From Takakia lepidozioides (lineage: Eukaryota > Streptophyta > Takakiopsida > Takakiales > Takakiaceae), in the NCBI GenBank assembly GCA_030704615.1, contig CM060733.1, positions 40,922,001-40,982,000 on the forward strand: DNA of 60,000 nucleotides. The letters run 5' to 3'. Position 1 is the first letter of the stretch; each line of letters starts with the position of its first letter. The notes under the pieces were generated by a model, which saw nothing but the letters and a program-made list of their open reading frames with translations, was not told the origin of the DNA and ran no database searches. Shown here in pieces: positions 25,064 to 34,316 of this stretch. The position numbers and the translations under genes are program-made.

Positions 25064-27012
25064 CCAACCCAAAACACAAACTTTACACTAGAGCATATGA
25101 AAGCAGAAAGAGGCAGATTGACGAGAAACATGCCCTCCAGTATGCTGATGTACTCAAGGATCTACTGTTTACATAGCCCAAAAGAGGACACAGGACAGAG
25201 AGGGAGAAGGGGAGGCCTCGGCCAATGGTAGGGAGACGGATAGATAGACGGAAGTTTCCATCTAAAGCTTGCAAACATGTGGACCAGCAACAAAGTATCA
25301 TCCAGAAGTAATGTAAAAACTGGTCGATTCAGGATGCAAGTATCTGGCATTCAATATAGCAGATTGCAGACAACCAAGTTGTAGCCCAGTGGTTGTGGGT
25401 TCCATCCACCGATTGGTGTCACAAGGGTGTCCACGTTCCTACTGGAAAGCAGTAGCCTTTTGGGGTCAAGAGACACCATAATTTACGATTCCTTCGGGAG
25501 GCCTCATATATTATCATTATAGCAGATTGCAAAGTAGACAATTCTCCTTGAACGGCTTCCTCGTGACCTAGCACACCAACCCGAAGGCAACATGGCAAGA
25601 CTATCATCCCACAGAGTCCAGGTAAGAATAGTAACCTGGAGTAAGGGCTTCTCATCAACACGAAGGCCAGCTGTTGCCTGCAGTTAGACAAGCACTGTGA
25701 TCACTAGTAATCAACCTTGCCGTCACAATTGGATGAAGTTAACCAATCAGGACAGGCTCGCATTCACCTCTGCTCTTCTATTTTTAGAAAGGTGTGTGCG
25801 AAAGAAGCAGTTCTTTGCATGAAAGACCTAACATATACATTGAGTACCAGGCATGATCGTCCCAATTTCCAGCAAAACTGGAGCAGAATAGAAACTCTCC
25901 TTCTAAGTACGGTATATGAACAGCTCCGTGAAGCTGAAGATTGTACACAGTTGTCACAAAGATGGGAATAGAAACACTACTAGAATAAAAAATAAACAAA
26001 CTGACCCAGTTTCATCATCAGGAAGAGCCCAACACCTTCCACCAAAGGTAGGTATGTGATCTCTACTGTCATAACACCTTCAAGTGAAGTACCAGTATAC
26101 AATTCAGAGGGTAAAAGAACATTTATCCACAATAAAAGCAGTGGATGTTTGGATCACAGAACTAGAAATCCAGACAGAAATCTTCCCAGATTTTAGGATC
26201 TGGATTGCCGTTCTCTTCATGTCCCGCGTCATGAAGGGAATCTCAAATCCACGGTCTCCATTCACCCGTGCGAAAGGCTCAATCCTCAAACCTACTTTGA
26301 CCCCACTGTTGTTCCCCCTACAATAGCATTTGGGGTGTGTTATTAGTTCCCCTGAAATAGTGCGGCATCAAGGTACATCCTCCCTGCGAATTGCTCAGTA
26401 AGGTCAAGTATAAGATACATGGAGAACAAGTCTCAAGTCAGTCGAGGCCAGTACCGTCAGTGATTTCGCAGACATGATTTTGTCCAAATCTACTGCAATT
26501 TCCTTCAGTACAAAGGAAGGGTGGACTTAGAGGCAGCTGCTCGAAGAGCACTAACACCAAGACGGAAACACTTTTATATGCCCGCGAACACAGCTTTGAT
26601 AGCCACTAAGTACTTTGAAGTCACCAGGGAGGAACCCACATAGATCGGGCGTGTAAAGCCCATACTCTGCAGACTTGATGGGGCCGGAAGGAGGGGGGGA
26701 ACAAAGAAGAAGCAGCTGAACATTCATAGAAGTGAACACGAGAGGGGTGCACCGAGCCAGGCAAGCGTGCCCCCACATGGAGAAAGCAACAATGGCGGAA
26801 GTGAAGGGAGAGACTTTGCAATACCCCACAGCAAGACACAACATGTGTGAGAGCACCTGAGCTGACAACGCCAGGCAGAGCCACAGAGCCACAAGTAAAC
26901 AAGATGTGCGCGCCATAGATCCCCCGTGCCTGCTGCTAACATCTTGGATGACCTCAGAGAGTCAACCCCGACTTCGGTTTACTCCTAGATGCTAGTGTAA
27001 CACAGTACTAAC
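25064..27012. other. Interior of the 9.3-kb element, poorly resolved exon-like blocks
   Basis: A minus-strand open block at about 26130-26335 (GLRIEPFARVNGDRGFEIPF) looks coding in composition but I cannot name it. It may belong with the dynein-like exon upstream or be another captured fragment. The rest of this interval shows nothing I can support. Confidence 0.35.
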
Positions 27013-27192
27013 CTCTCGTATTTTGAGGATGTCATCAAGTCGAGTATGAAACATCAACAGCTTGTCATCCTTGAAGGGCTTCCCTACCCAAGTATGAAGC
27101 TCAAACATGGGCCAGGTCAACTGTGTCAAGTGCAGCGTAGCATGCTCCCACTTCTCAAGCAGCCTTAAGCCTTGTGTAAGCGCCACCTCTAC
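27013..27192 (-). pseudogene. Dynein-2-type heavy chain tail exon, captured
   Basis: A 180-nt exon (60 codons, symmetric phase) is bounded by TCTTCAG and GTTAGT. It encodes LRLLEKWEHATLHL and then FELHTWVGKPFKDDKLLMFH and RLDDILKIRE. The pattern W...H.W...F....L..F..RL..IL.IR is that of the N-terminal tail of dynein heavy chains, best of all the intraflagellar-transport (dynein-2) class. One exon is too little to be certain. It lies just inside the right end of the 9.3-kb transposon on the same strand as the transposase and is presumably a captured fragment. Upstream exons were not seen. Confidence 0.5.
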
Positions 27193-27437
27193 CTGAAGAC
27201 TCTTCAAAGAACAGAATTCAGTATCCCTATGAACATTATAATCTCTCTCTCTCGGCTTGCTAAGACCATGCTGACACGGAAGGGGTGCGGGGGAGGAGGG
27301 AAAAGAGAGCCAGCGGGAGACAAATCGCGGGGAGAAAAGAAAAGAAAAAAAGAAAAACAACATTGCATCGCGATTTGATCCCGCGGTGCGTCACGACACA
27401 TACTACTTCCTTACCACTAGACTACTCCTAAAATTCT

Positions 27438-27535
27438 ATATCCCCCTCCTGTAAGATTATATTTAAGGTGATATAAACCCCCCTCTATATGTATAATGTT
27501 GTACATGGAGGGGTTTAAAATACCCCCTCCTGTGC
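27438..27535 (+). repeat. Right subterminal C-rich repeats
   Basis: Units TCCCCCTCCTGTA, ACCCCCCTCTATATGTATA and ACCCCCTCCTGTG lie inside the right terminus in the same plus-strand orientation as those at the left end, so they are direct rather than inverted with respect to the termini. Confidence 0.6.
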
Positions 27536-27578
27536 ACGCACGTGGCTGGTACATATTGGCTGGAGTGCACCCCCCAGG
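27536..27578 (-). repeat. Right terminal inverted repeat
   Basis: The reverse complement reads CCTGGGGGGTGCACTC, 18 unmatched bp, then CACGTGCGT, matching the left terminus. Confidence 0.9.
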
Positions 27579-27586
27579 TCAAAGTA
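27579..27586. repeat. 8-bp target-site duplication, right copy
   Basis: TCAAAGTA, identical to 18271-18278. Confidence 0.9.
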
Positions 27587-27597
27587 CAATGAGGTAC

Positions 27598-29503
27598 CTC
27601 GAACGCTCCCGCAAGTGCCTGGCAAGGACCTCTTGCTGCTGGACAACGTCAACCTCCGAGACCCCTGCACTTTTGCCTTCCGGTTTGGTTCGCTGTTTTT
27701 TGGGTGCGACAAGAACAGATACTTTTTTGTCAGCGCTGGGGGGTTCAGCCAACCGCTTTCTTTGAGCAGGCGGCCATTTTGACCTCCTGGGATTCTCTGC
27801 AACCCTGATAATGCCGCCGGTAGGGGGAATTTCTGAGCCAGAGGTGCCTTGTTCTGAGTTTGCTGCAAGTGCTGAAGACTGCACTCCCTCGTCTGAGACG
27901 TGCTGGGGAGGTGATTGACCAAGGGCAGAAGTGTCACAGCTCACCTCCTCGGTGCTACCCCTGTCAGTGTCACCCTTCTGTTCAAACCCCTTGTTAGAGT
28001 CACGCTTCTTAGTGTCACCCTTCTCTTCGGCTACCTCCTCAGTGTCACGATTCTCAGTATCACCCTTCTCTTCGGCTTCCTTCTCAATGTCACCCTTCTC
28101 TTCAGCTACCTCCTCAGTGTCACTCTTCTTAGTGTCACCTTTCTCTTCGGCTACCTCCTCAGAGTCACGCATCTCAGTGTCACCCTTCTCTCCGGCTACC
28201 TTCTCAGTGTCACTGGTCTCAGTGTCACCCTTATCTTTGGCCGCATTATCAGTGTCACTCTTCGCAGTGTCACCCTTCTCATCGGGTTCCTTCTCAGTGT
28301 CACTCTGCTGAGTAACAATCTTATGTGTGTCACCCTTGGCAGTGTCACTCTTCTCAGTGTCTAGATGCTCCGCAACATCCTTCTCTTCGTGACTCTCCAC
28401 AGTGAAACGCTTCTCAGTGTGACCCTGCTTTGTGTCACCCTTCCAACTGACAACCTCCTCGGTGACACCCTTCCCCGTGTCACCCATGTCGATGTCACTC
28501 TTCTTTGCATCCACCTCCTCAATGTCATCCTTGATTGTGTCGCCCTTCTCCGCACCCTCCAAGACCATGTTGACTAGCGGAAGACCGTCATCCGTCACGA
28601 CTAGTGGCCGTGGCAAAGGAGTGTCACCTTCCACGACTAGTGGTAGTGGAATGTCATCCATGGCAGTGTTACACTCACTGACATCTGCCATGTGGGTTGG
28701 CTGTGGGGTGTCACCCCTATCAGTGTAACCCATGTCAATGTCACTCTCAACGGAAGTTGCAGTGTTCACGGGCAATGGTGTGTCACCCACGACAATGTCC
28801 CTCACGGCATTGTCAGCCACACCGGTATCCGCAGTGTCACCCTGAGGTGCAGTGTAACCCTCCTTCCCTGTTGCTCCTCTCTGCACAGTGTCACCCTCAG
28901 GTGCAATGTAACCCTCGGTTTCAGGGCATCCTCCCCTTGCAGTGTCACCCTGCGCATCAATGGGACCCATGAAGGCTGGGTCATTCTGAGAGAGGTTGAC
29001 CACATGATCTTGACAAATACTTACATTGCTGCATCGAGGGTTCAACCCAGCATCTCCAGATTCAAAGTCATACACAGACTCTGGGTCAAGTGGGTCCCCG
29101 ATTCTTCGATTAAGACCTTCAAAAGAAATGACTGGGGCTGCGGACAAAGAGGTTCGCACTTGGGTGTTCCACCTTGATGTATCATCTTCAGTATCAGTAT
29201 CAGAATTCATGGGCAAATCCCGCGTCAAGTCTGCTAGGTTCACCCCTAAATGCAGCTGGGTCGAGTACAATTCACCAACCTGCGACAAAGATACAACGGC
29301 AGATTGACTTGGAATGATGTCCTCGTCATGTACATCGTCGCTCTGCGGGGCGGAAATTGGCCCATCGCTCGTCTGCGCGCCCCCTGCGCCCCCTGCATCG
29401 CATTGTGGAGGGGCCCCATACACAACTTCGTGAAGCTCACGTTGAGCCTAAAAACGGTTTTTGAACGCATTGGCGACTTGATTGGTCATGAGCTCGGACT
29501 CAT
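27598..29503 (-). pseudogene. Ulp1-like gene, long exon with Gly-Asp-Thr repeat domain
   Basis: The exon begins after CCCCGATGCAG and ends TCGAG before GTACCT. It reads ESELMTNQVANAF, then an in-frame TAG (about 29449) ahead of AQRELHEVVYGAPP, then about 610 residues without another stop. The middle (roughly 27950-28960) is a low-complexity, acidic repeat of K-G-D-T-E / S-D-T-E-E-V units. The C-terminal 100 residues are basic (NPRRSKWPPAQRKRL, APKKQRTKPEGK), suggesting nuclear localisation. The repeat codons GGT GAC ACT match the GGGTGACAC satellite core, so the domain looks like exonised satellite kept open. It is followed, across the 9.3-kb transposon, by the protease exons. Function of the repeat domain is unknown. 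Confidence 0.65.
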
Positions 29504-29549
29504 CTGCATCGGGGAAAAGACAAAGGTTTTTAGTCGTGGAATGAGGTTT

Positions 29550-29960
29550 TTGAAAGTGCAAGGGTTACACTATGTAAGGGTTACACTGACTATGACAAGA
29601 CAGTGGTACGGATTACACGATGTGGGTTACACCACCCTGTTAGAGACAGTAGTTTGCAATGGGTTACACTACCATGGGTTACACTACTGAGATTACACAA
29701 CGAGAGGGTAACAAATCTAGGGTAACACAGCGAGGGGTACCATTAGGGGTACACTGATTACAGGGTTATATACTCCGAGGGTTACACTGATTACAGGGTT
29801 ACACACAACGAGGGTTACACTGAGTACAAGGTTCCACATAGCGAGGGTTACACTGATTACAGGGTTACACACAACGAGGGTTACACTGAGTTACAAGGTC
29901 CACATAGCGAGGGTTACAATGATTACAAGATTACACACAAAGGGGTTACACAACGAGAGG
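29550..29960 (+). repeat. GGGTTACAC satellite in an Ulp1-gene intron
   Basis: The intron between 29987 and 29504 on the minus strand is filled with GAGGGTTACACTGA-TTACAGGGTTACACA units of about 60 bp, repeated about five times at 29760-29950. Confidence 0.9.
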
Positions 29961-29987
29961 GGTGACAGTGGATGGAGTAACACTTAC

Positions 29988-30839
29988 AGAGATACCAAGG
30001 CACTACAGACCCAATGTCTCTCATATACTGGATGCCCAAACGCGCATTGAAGTCCATTTCTGTTGGTGATTCACTGAAGAGGCCACAACACCAAAGCTGG
30101 ATAAACGATTCTCTCTGTTGGATCGCAAAGTGATGGGCGGCGTGACGACGGCTTGCCTTGCAAAACTGTATAGCTCCGTTGATCCTAATTGACCGGTCAC
30201 CCCACTCTTCTGTACTCAAACTCGATCTTAAGTCTTCGAGCTCAGAATCCAAGGTCGCAATTCCGTCACCAGGTTGTGCAAAGTACATCAGACTAAAGCC
30301 GTAATACTCATCGACCAGGTCCTTCACCTTTGAGGCCGTAAGAGCACTTTCCAGAAGTTCAGTCGTGAACCCCAATCTGGGATGCGTTTGGGAAACTGAC
30401 CTGCCATGATTTCTTACATCGTTGTAGGCCAGAATTCTCAAAAGGAGTGGTGGCGGTCCAATGTGCGGTTTGGTGAGATTCTCCATTTGACTGATCAATC
30501 CTTCAGCAAAACCACGAGTGGATTCCAACGGATCTGGAACAACCAAACCTTTGATTCCATCTACAGTAATAGTGATGACAAGAGGATTTGAAGTTCTGGC
30601 ATCGTCAAGGTCGGTATTGCCAACAGCTAGTTCGTCCATCGTGTCATTATCATGTGAGGCTTGGCTCTCTCGATGGACTCGTGTAAGTCTCCCACCTTTT
30701 TTTTTTTTTTCTGCTTTGGCATGTCAGGATGCCCAATGCTCTCTAAATACTCCTTCACCCGATTCAATTCCTCCATCATTAACGGACCATGATCCGGCTG
30801 GGCAGTAAACGCCTTGTGGGCAGCAACAACACTGTCCAT
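29988..30839 (-). pseudogene. Ulp1-like gene, internal exon
   Basis: This is a mostly open block of about 280 codons ending before GTAAGT. The 5' part (MEELNRVKEYLESIGHPDM) and the main part (from DNDTMDELAVGNTDLDDA) are in different frames, separated at the T14 run near 30696-30709. A slippage indel in that homopolymer explains the break. The main part includes RLGFTTELLESALTASK and ESFIQLWCCGLF. I recognise no domain; it is placed in the Ulp1-like gene by strand, splice sites and position. Confidence 0.5.
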
Positions 30840-30879
30840 ATCATCGTTTCTAAGATGATATCGAGCTCCCTACACAATA

Positions 30880-31080
30880 CAGCGTGAGGGGTTACACCAG
30901 AGAAAAGGGTTACAGCACGAGGGGTTACACATGAAAATGGGTTACAAACAAGATGGGCTATACGGGGTTACACAGAGGTGGGTTACACACCATAGGGGTT
31001 TTTAAAAGGGGTCCTCTGTAGGTGGGTTACACTCTGGGTTACATGCCACAGGAGAGACAGGGGGGGTAACACAAGGGGTT
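30880..31080 (+). repeat. GGGTTACA satellite
   Basis: Degenerate AGGGGTTACAC units lie between two minus-strand coding blocks, again in an intron-like position. Confidence 0.8.
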
Positions 31081-31109
31081 ACATGGATAGACAACAGCCC
31101 AAAATTTGA

Positions 31110-31923
31110 AAAACAGAGAAATGGCAAGGAATCCAACTTGATTGTCTGTCGATAGAACCCAACTTGATTTTGCAGCTGTCGCATGGACTGCGCCCTCGCC
31201 TTGCGCAACAAATTCTTGGAATGCCGGCCAAAACCCCTTCTCATTGACATTCGGAAATGGGAACTGAGGAATAAGGCCATGCGGTAGCAGAAGGATTGAG
31301 CCTGGAGTTCGCTTTCGCAAGATGAACCTTGAGCTCCGGTTTCCCCGGTTTCCAATGTTGATTTTCTTTGCAATAGGGACAGGTAGAGGCGGGCTCAATC
31401 GCCGCTTGTCTCTCTCGTTAGAAACCAGGACCAGAGACAGAAACAGCAGGAGCACTAGAAGATGGAACCTCTGTAGCATAAATAGCCGAAGAAGGTACAA
31501 CAGCAGGCACTTCAATAGGATCTGCAATCTCACCCAAAGCCACCCTATTTTGCAGAATCCATGCATGATATGCATCAATAGAAGAAGCTGGAACAGAATT
31601 CATCACATTTTCAACAGCCATGGCATGCTTGAGCTCCGCATCAGGAAACGGTTTTGTTCCTTTCGGTCTGGCCATACATGCGGCCGTTCCATCGACAATA
31701 TGCCGATTCAATCTGCTCTTATCTACCTTTACTGCCCCACAATAAGGACCTTAGGCCGGCCCTTTGCTCCCTCCACCTTGGCCTCTCTACACCTGGTGTG
31801 GCAGTACGCGATCATTGTAGCATGCTCATGCTCAGTGTACCAGAAGCGAACTCGTTTGCCATCCCTTTTCAAGTGATCAAATGGAATAGTAGCCTCTCCA
31901 GGGAACAAATAACAATCAGCCAT
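31110..31923 (-). pseudogene. 5' coding blocks of the Ulp1-like gene, with a BED-like zinc finger
   Basis: From an ATG at about 31923 the frame gives KRVRFWYTEHEHATMIAYC and ends at TAA near 31729. After a one-base shift the frame continues VDKSRLNRHIVDGTAACM then ARPKGTKPFPDAELKHAM. Together this is C-x3-C, a basic loop, RLNRH and a Cys, resembling a plant BED/hAT-type zinc finger. A further shift near 31425 leads to NERDKRRLSPPLPVPIAKK and to WPAFQEFVAQGEGAVHATA. That the zinc finger belongs to the same transcript as the Ulp1 protease is inferred only from strand and spacing. It could be a separate hAT-derived fragment. Confidence 0.45.
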
Positions 31924-32219
31924 GACAAAAGAAAAAGCTGACATAAGAGAAGAGAAGAGCAAGAGCAAGAAAAGACAAGACAAGAAAAGAGCAAGACCAA
32001 GAGAATTCCGAAGAACGCACAACAGGGAGCACGCACAGCAAGGAGTGCAGGAAGAATAGGAGAGGCTGCGAAAAGGGGAAAACTAAACAATGATCAAAGA
32101 ACGAAGAACGAAGCTAGCTAGATGTCACCCGTAAGGCACGTCGGTTAAGCGAAAGACGGCGGTTCATTAAAATCTGGCGGCTTGCAATCAATTATATCCG
32201 CACTGACTCACACGTGTAT

Positions 32220-32610
32220 GAGTTGCAATCCCGGTGTCACCCGGAATAGCGGAGTGTAACCCGTAACCCTACACTTGTGAGCGCGACAAACCGGCCGTTA
32301 CCCGCATGCCAGGCACGTCGAGTGTAACCCTCTGTCAGGTACCCACATATGATGTAACCCTTCGTCACAACCTCATGTACCCCTAGTCTATGTGACTCCC
32401 GAACACAACATCGATGTAACCCTGTCATATCAAACCATTAGTATGCAACCTCCAGGTAAACATGGTCAATGTAACGCCCCACCCATGTAGCCCTAGCCTA
32501 TGTGGCTCCGCGAGCACAACATCCACGTAACCCATCAAAACCGTCTACCAAGCCAGCATGTATTGAGAAAGAAAACACCGTGTAACCCCCTGTGTGTAAC
32601 CATAGCACAC
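32220..32610 (-). repeat. Degenerate GTAACCC satellite
   Basis: Scattered GTGTAACCC and ATGTAACCC units with long spacers lie between the divergent BED-like fragments. Confidence 0.75.
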
Positions 32611-32769
32611 GTGAGGTAGTCATATAAACCATCAGACATGTAACCGGTTGACAGTGCTTGCAAAACACGCATGATTCGATACGTATTGCATCCATAATAG
32701 CGATGAGTAGGCTGCCCCGACTGGTGTGTGAACAAAAGATACACAAGAGGAGAGTGAATGGGCACCCCG

Positions 32770-33038
32770 TCAAATGAGCGGCTGCTTGCATGGCTAGACC
32801 GAAAGAAACAAAACCCTTTCCTAATGCGGATCTTAGGAATACCATAGCTAGCGGGGACGGTGACAAAACAACAAGAATGACATTGAGAAAGAAAAAGAAT
32901 AGAGACAACCGTATCAATCGTAGAGAAAACCGTAGTAATAGATTTGACGGATCGCTGCGCGGAAAGCGTTGTCTTGTATGTTGCTGGGATGACGATACTG
33001 AACTGAATGAACTACAAATATTTCGCATTGATGTGTGA
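32770..33038 (+). pseudogene. Second BED-linked fragment, divergent to the first
   Basis: The frame reads AACMARPKETKPFPNADLRN, closely matching AACMARPKGTKPFPDAELKH on the minus strand at about 31615-31680 at both DNA and protein level. The match covers about 60 bp around the ATG. Beyond it this copy becomes a basic, low-complexity frame ending in a TGA at 33036-33038. The two copies point away from each other, about 1.1 kb apart. No promoter is evident between them. Confidence 0.5.
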
Positions 33039-33204
33039 AGCCGATTGGGCGCCATGGGAATTGCAGAAAGCTGATGCCCCAAAGCAAAAAAACGAGCGAG
33101 CTAGGAATCTGAAAAACGGATGGAGAGAGCAAATTAGGGTTTCGGCCTCTATTTAAACCTCCATTCGGCCGTCGGATAGTTTACACGTGTATGATGTACA
33201 CGAG

Positions 33205-33890
33205 GCGGTGTTACAGAGGGTTACATGGTGGTGAGGGTTACAAAGGGTCAAAGAGGGTTACATGGGTTATAGAGGGTTACATGGAGTGAGGGTTACATAA
33301 GGGGTGAGGGCGACACTCTGCGGTGTTACAGAGGGTTACATAGGTTACAGAGCCACAGAGGGTTTGTGAGGGTTACATGGAGTGAGGGTTACATGGTGGC
33401 GAGGGTGACACTCTGCGGCGTTACAGAGGGTTACATGGTGGTAAGGGTTACACCTGGTGAGGGATATAGAGGGTCACAGAGGGTTACATGGGTTACAGGG
33501 TTATATGGGTTACAGGGTTACATGGGTTGCAAAGTGTTACAGAGGGTTACATGTAGTGAGGGTTACATAGGGGTGGGGGTGACACTCTGCGGTGTTATAG
33601 AGGGTTACATGGGTTACAGAGGGTTACATGGTGGTGAGGGTTACAGAGGGTCATGGGGTTATATGGATTACAGAGGGTTACATGTAGTGAGGGTTACATA
33701 GGGGTGGGGGTGACACTCTGCGGTGTTATAGAGGGTTACATGGGTTACAGAGGGTTACATGGTGGTGAGGGTTACAGAGGGTTACATGGTGGTGAGGGTT
33801 ACAGAGGGTCATGGGGTTATATGGATTACAGAGGGTTACATGGTGGTGTGGGTTACACTCGGCGGAGTTACAGAGGGTTACATGGGGGTG
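33205..33890 (+). repeat. GGGTTAC minisatellite array, copy 2
   Basis: Same units and higher-order blocks as 9490-10560, including the ATGGGGTTATATGG variant. An internal block of about 150 bp starting CATGTAGTGAGGGTTACATA is tandemly duplicated (about 33550 and 33681). Confidence 0.95.
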
Positions 33891-34131
33891 ATGGTTGAAC
33901 CCGGGGCGGGGGTTACATGGAACTGGTGGACTGCTGGAAGCGGCGGACTGAACGATGACGCAGGGGCGACGACGCCGATGGGATGAGGGCGGGGGTGGGG
34001 AGGGATTGACCGAGCCCAGCCGGCTGCCTTTCGATGTCTGCCGGAGGCGAAGAACCGGCGGTACGGGTGTCAGGGCTGGACCGTCTTGACGCGCTTGCAT
34101 TAAGTTCTTACATTATTCCTATTATCTTCCA
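33891..34131 (+). repeat. Unique tail attached to the minisatellite, copy 2
   Basis: Nearly identical to 10561-10797, apart from small indels near 33950. Similarity ends exactly at ATTATCTTCC. Confidence 0.85.
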
Positions 34132-34239
34132 TTCAGGCCCTTGAGGAGGGGGAAAAATTAACCCCCTTTCATTTATGGGCCATGAGGCCTACAGGACGAC
34201 CAACGCCCAGACATACCGTCACGAACAATCCCACACACG

Positions 34240-34316
34240 GGGCAGGGCAGCGGGTTTGAGCCCTGAACCACCAGGCCGACACACTGTGCACTTACCAGCT
34301 GAGCTACCAGCCGATG
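34240..34316 (-). mobile_element. tRNA-derived SINE head or tRNA relic
   Basis: On the minus strand TAGCTCAGCTGG matches the tRNA A-box and, about 35 bp later, GGCTCAAACCC differs from the B-box consensus by one base. Conventional acceptor and anticodon stems do not form cleanly, so a SINE promoter region is likelier than a working tRNA gene. Confidence 0.55.

Larger units (their letters stand above)
18279..27578 (-). mobile_element. 9.3-kb DNA transposon of unassigned superfamily with captured gene fragments
   Basis: The ends are inverted copies of CCTGGGGGGTGCACTC, with a second matching 9-mer (CACGTGCGT) at position 35-43 from each terminus, flanked by the perfect 8-bp duplication TCAAAGTA. 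The cargo on the minus strand is a multi-exon transposase-like gene (23009-18574), cathepsin B exons (25063-24086) and a dynein heavy-chain-like exon (27192-27013). A LINE fragment lies on plus (23229-24023). The element sits in an intron of the Ulp1-like gene; removing it leaves exons whose splice phase matches. An 8-bp duplication is known for hAT, P and KDZ elements and near the range of MULEs, but the protein does not obviously belong to any of these, so I leave it unclassified. Confidence 0.85.

Noticed and set aside
27915-28364. Plus-strand Leu/Val/Ser-rich protein, apparently membrane-like
   Set aside because: It is the antisense shadow of the GDT-repeat exon.
27950-28960. Calcium-binding RTX-like toxin repeat
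   Set aside because: The Gly-Asp-Thr units lack the GGxGxDxUx nonapeptide pattern and derive from the local satellite.
12240-34131. Endogenised giant-virus segment
   Set aside because: Genes have spliceosomal introns and match plant transposon families; no capsid, packaging ATPase or viral polymerase genes are seen.
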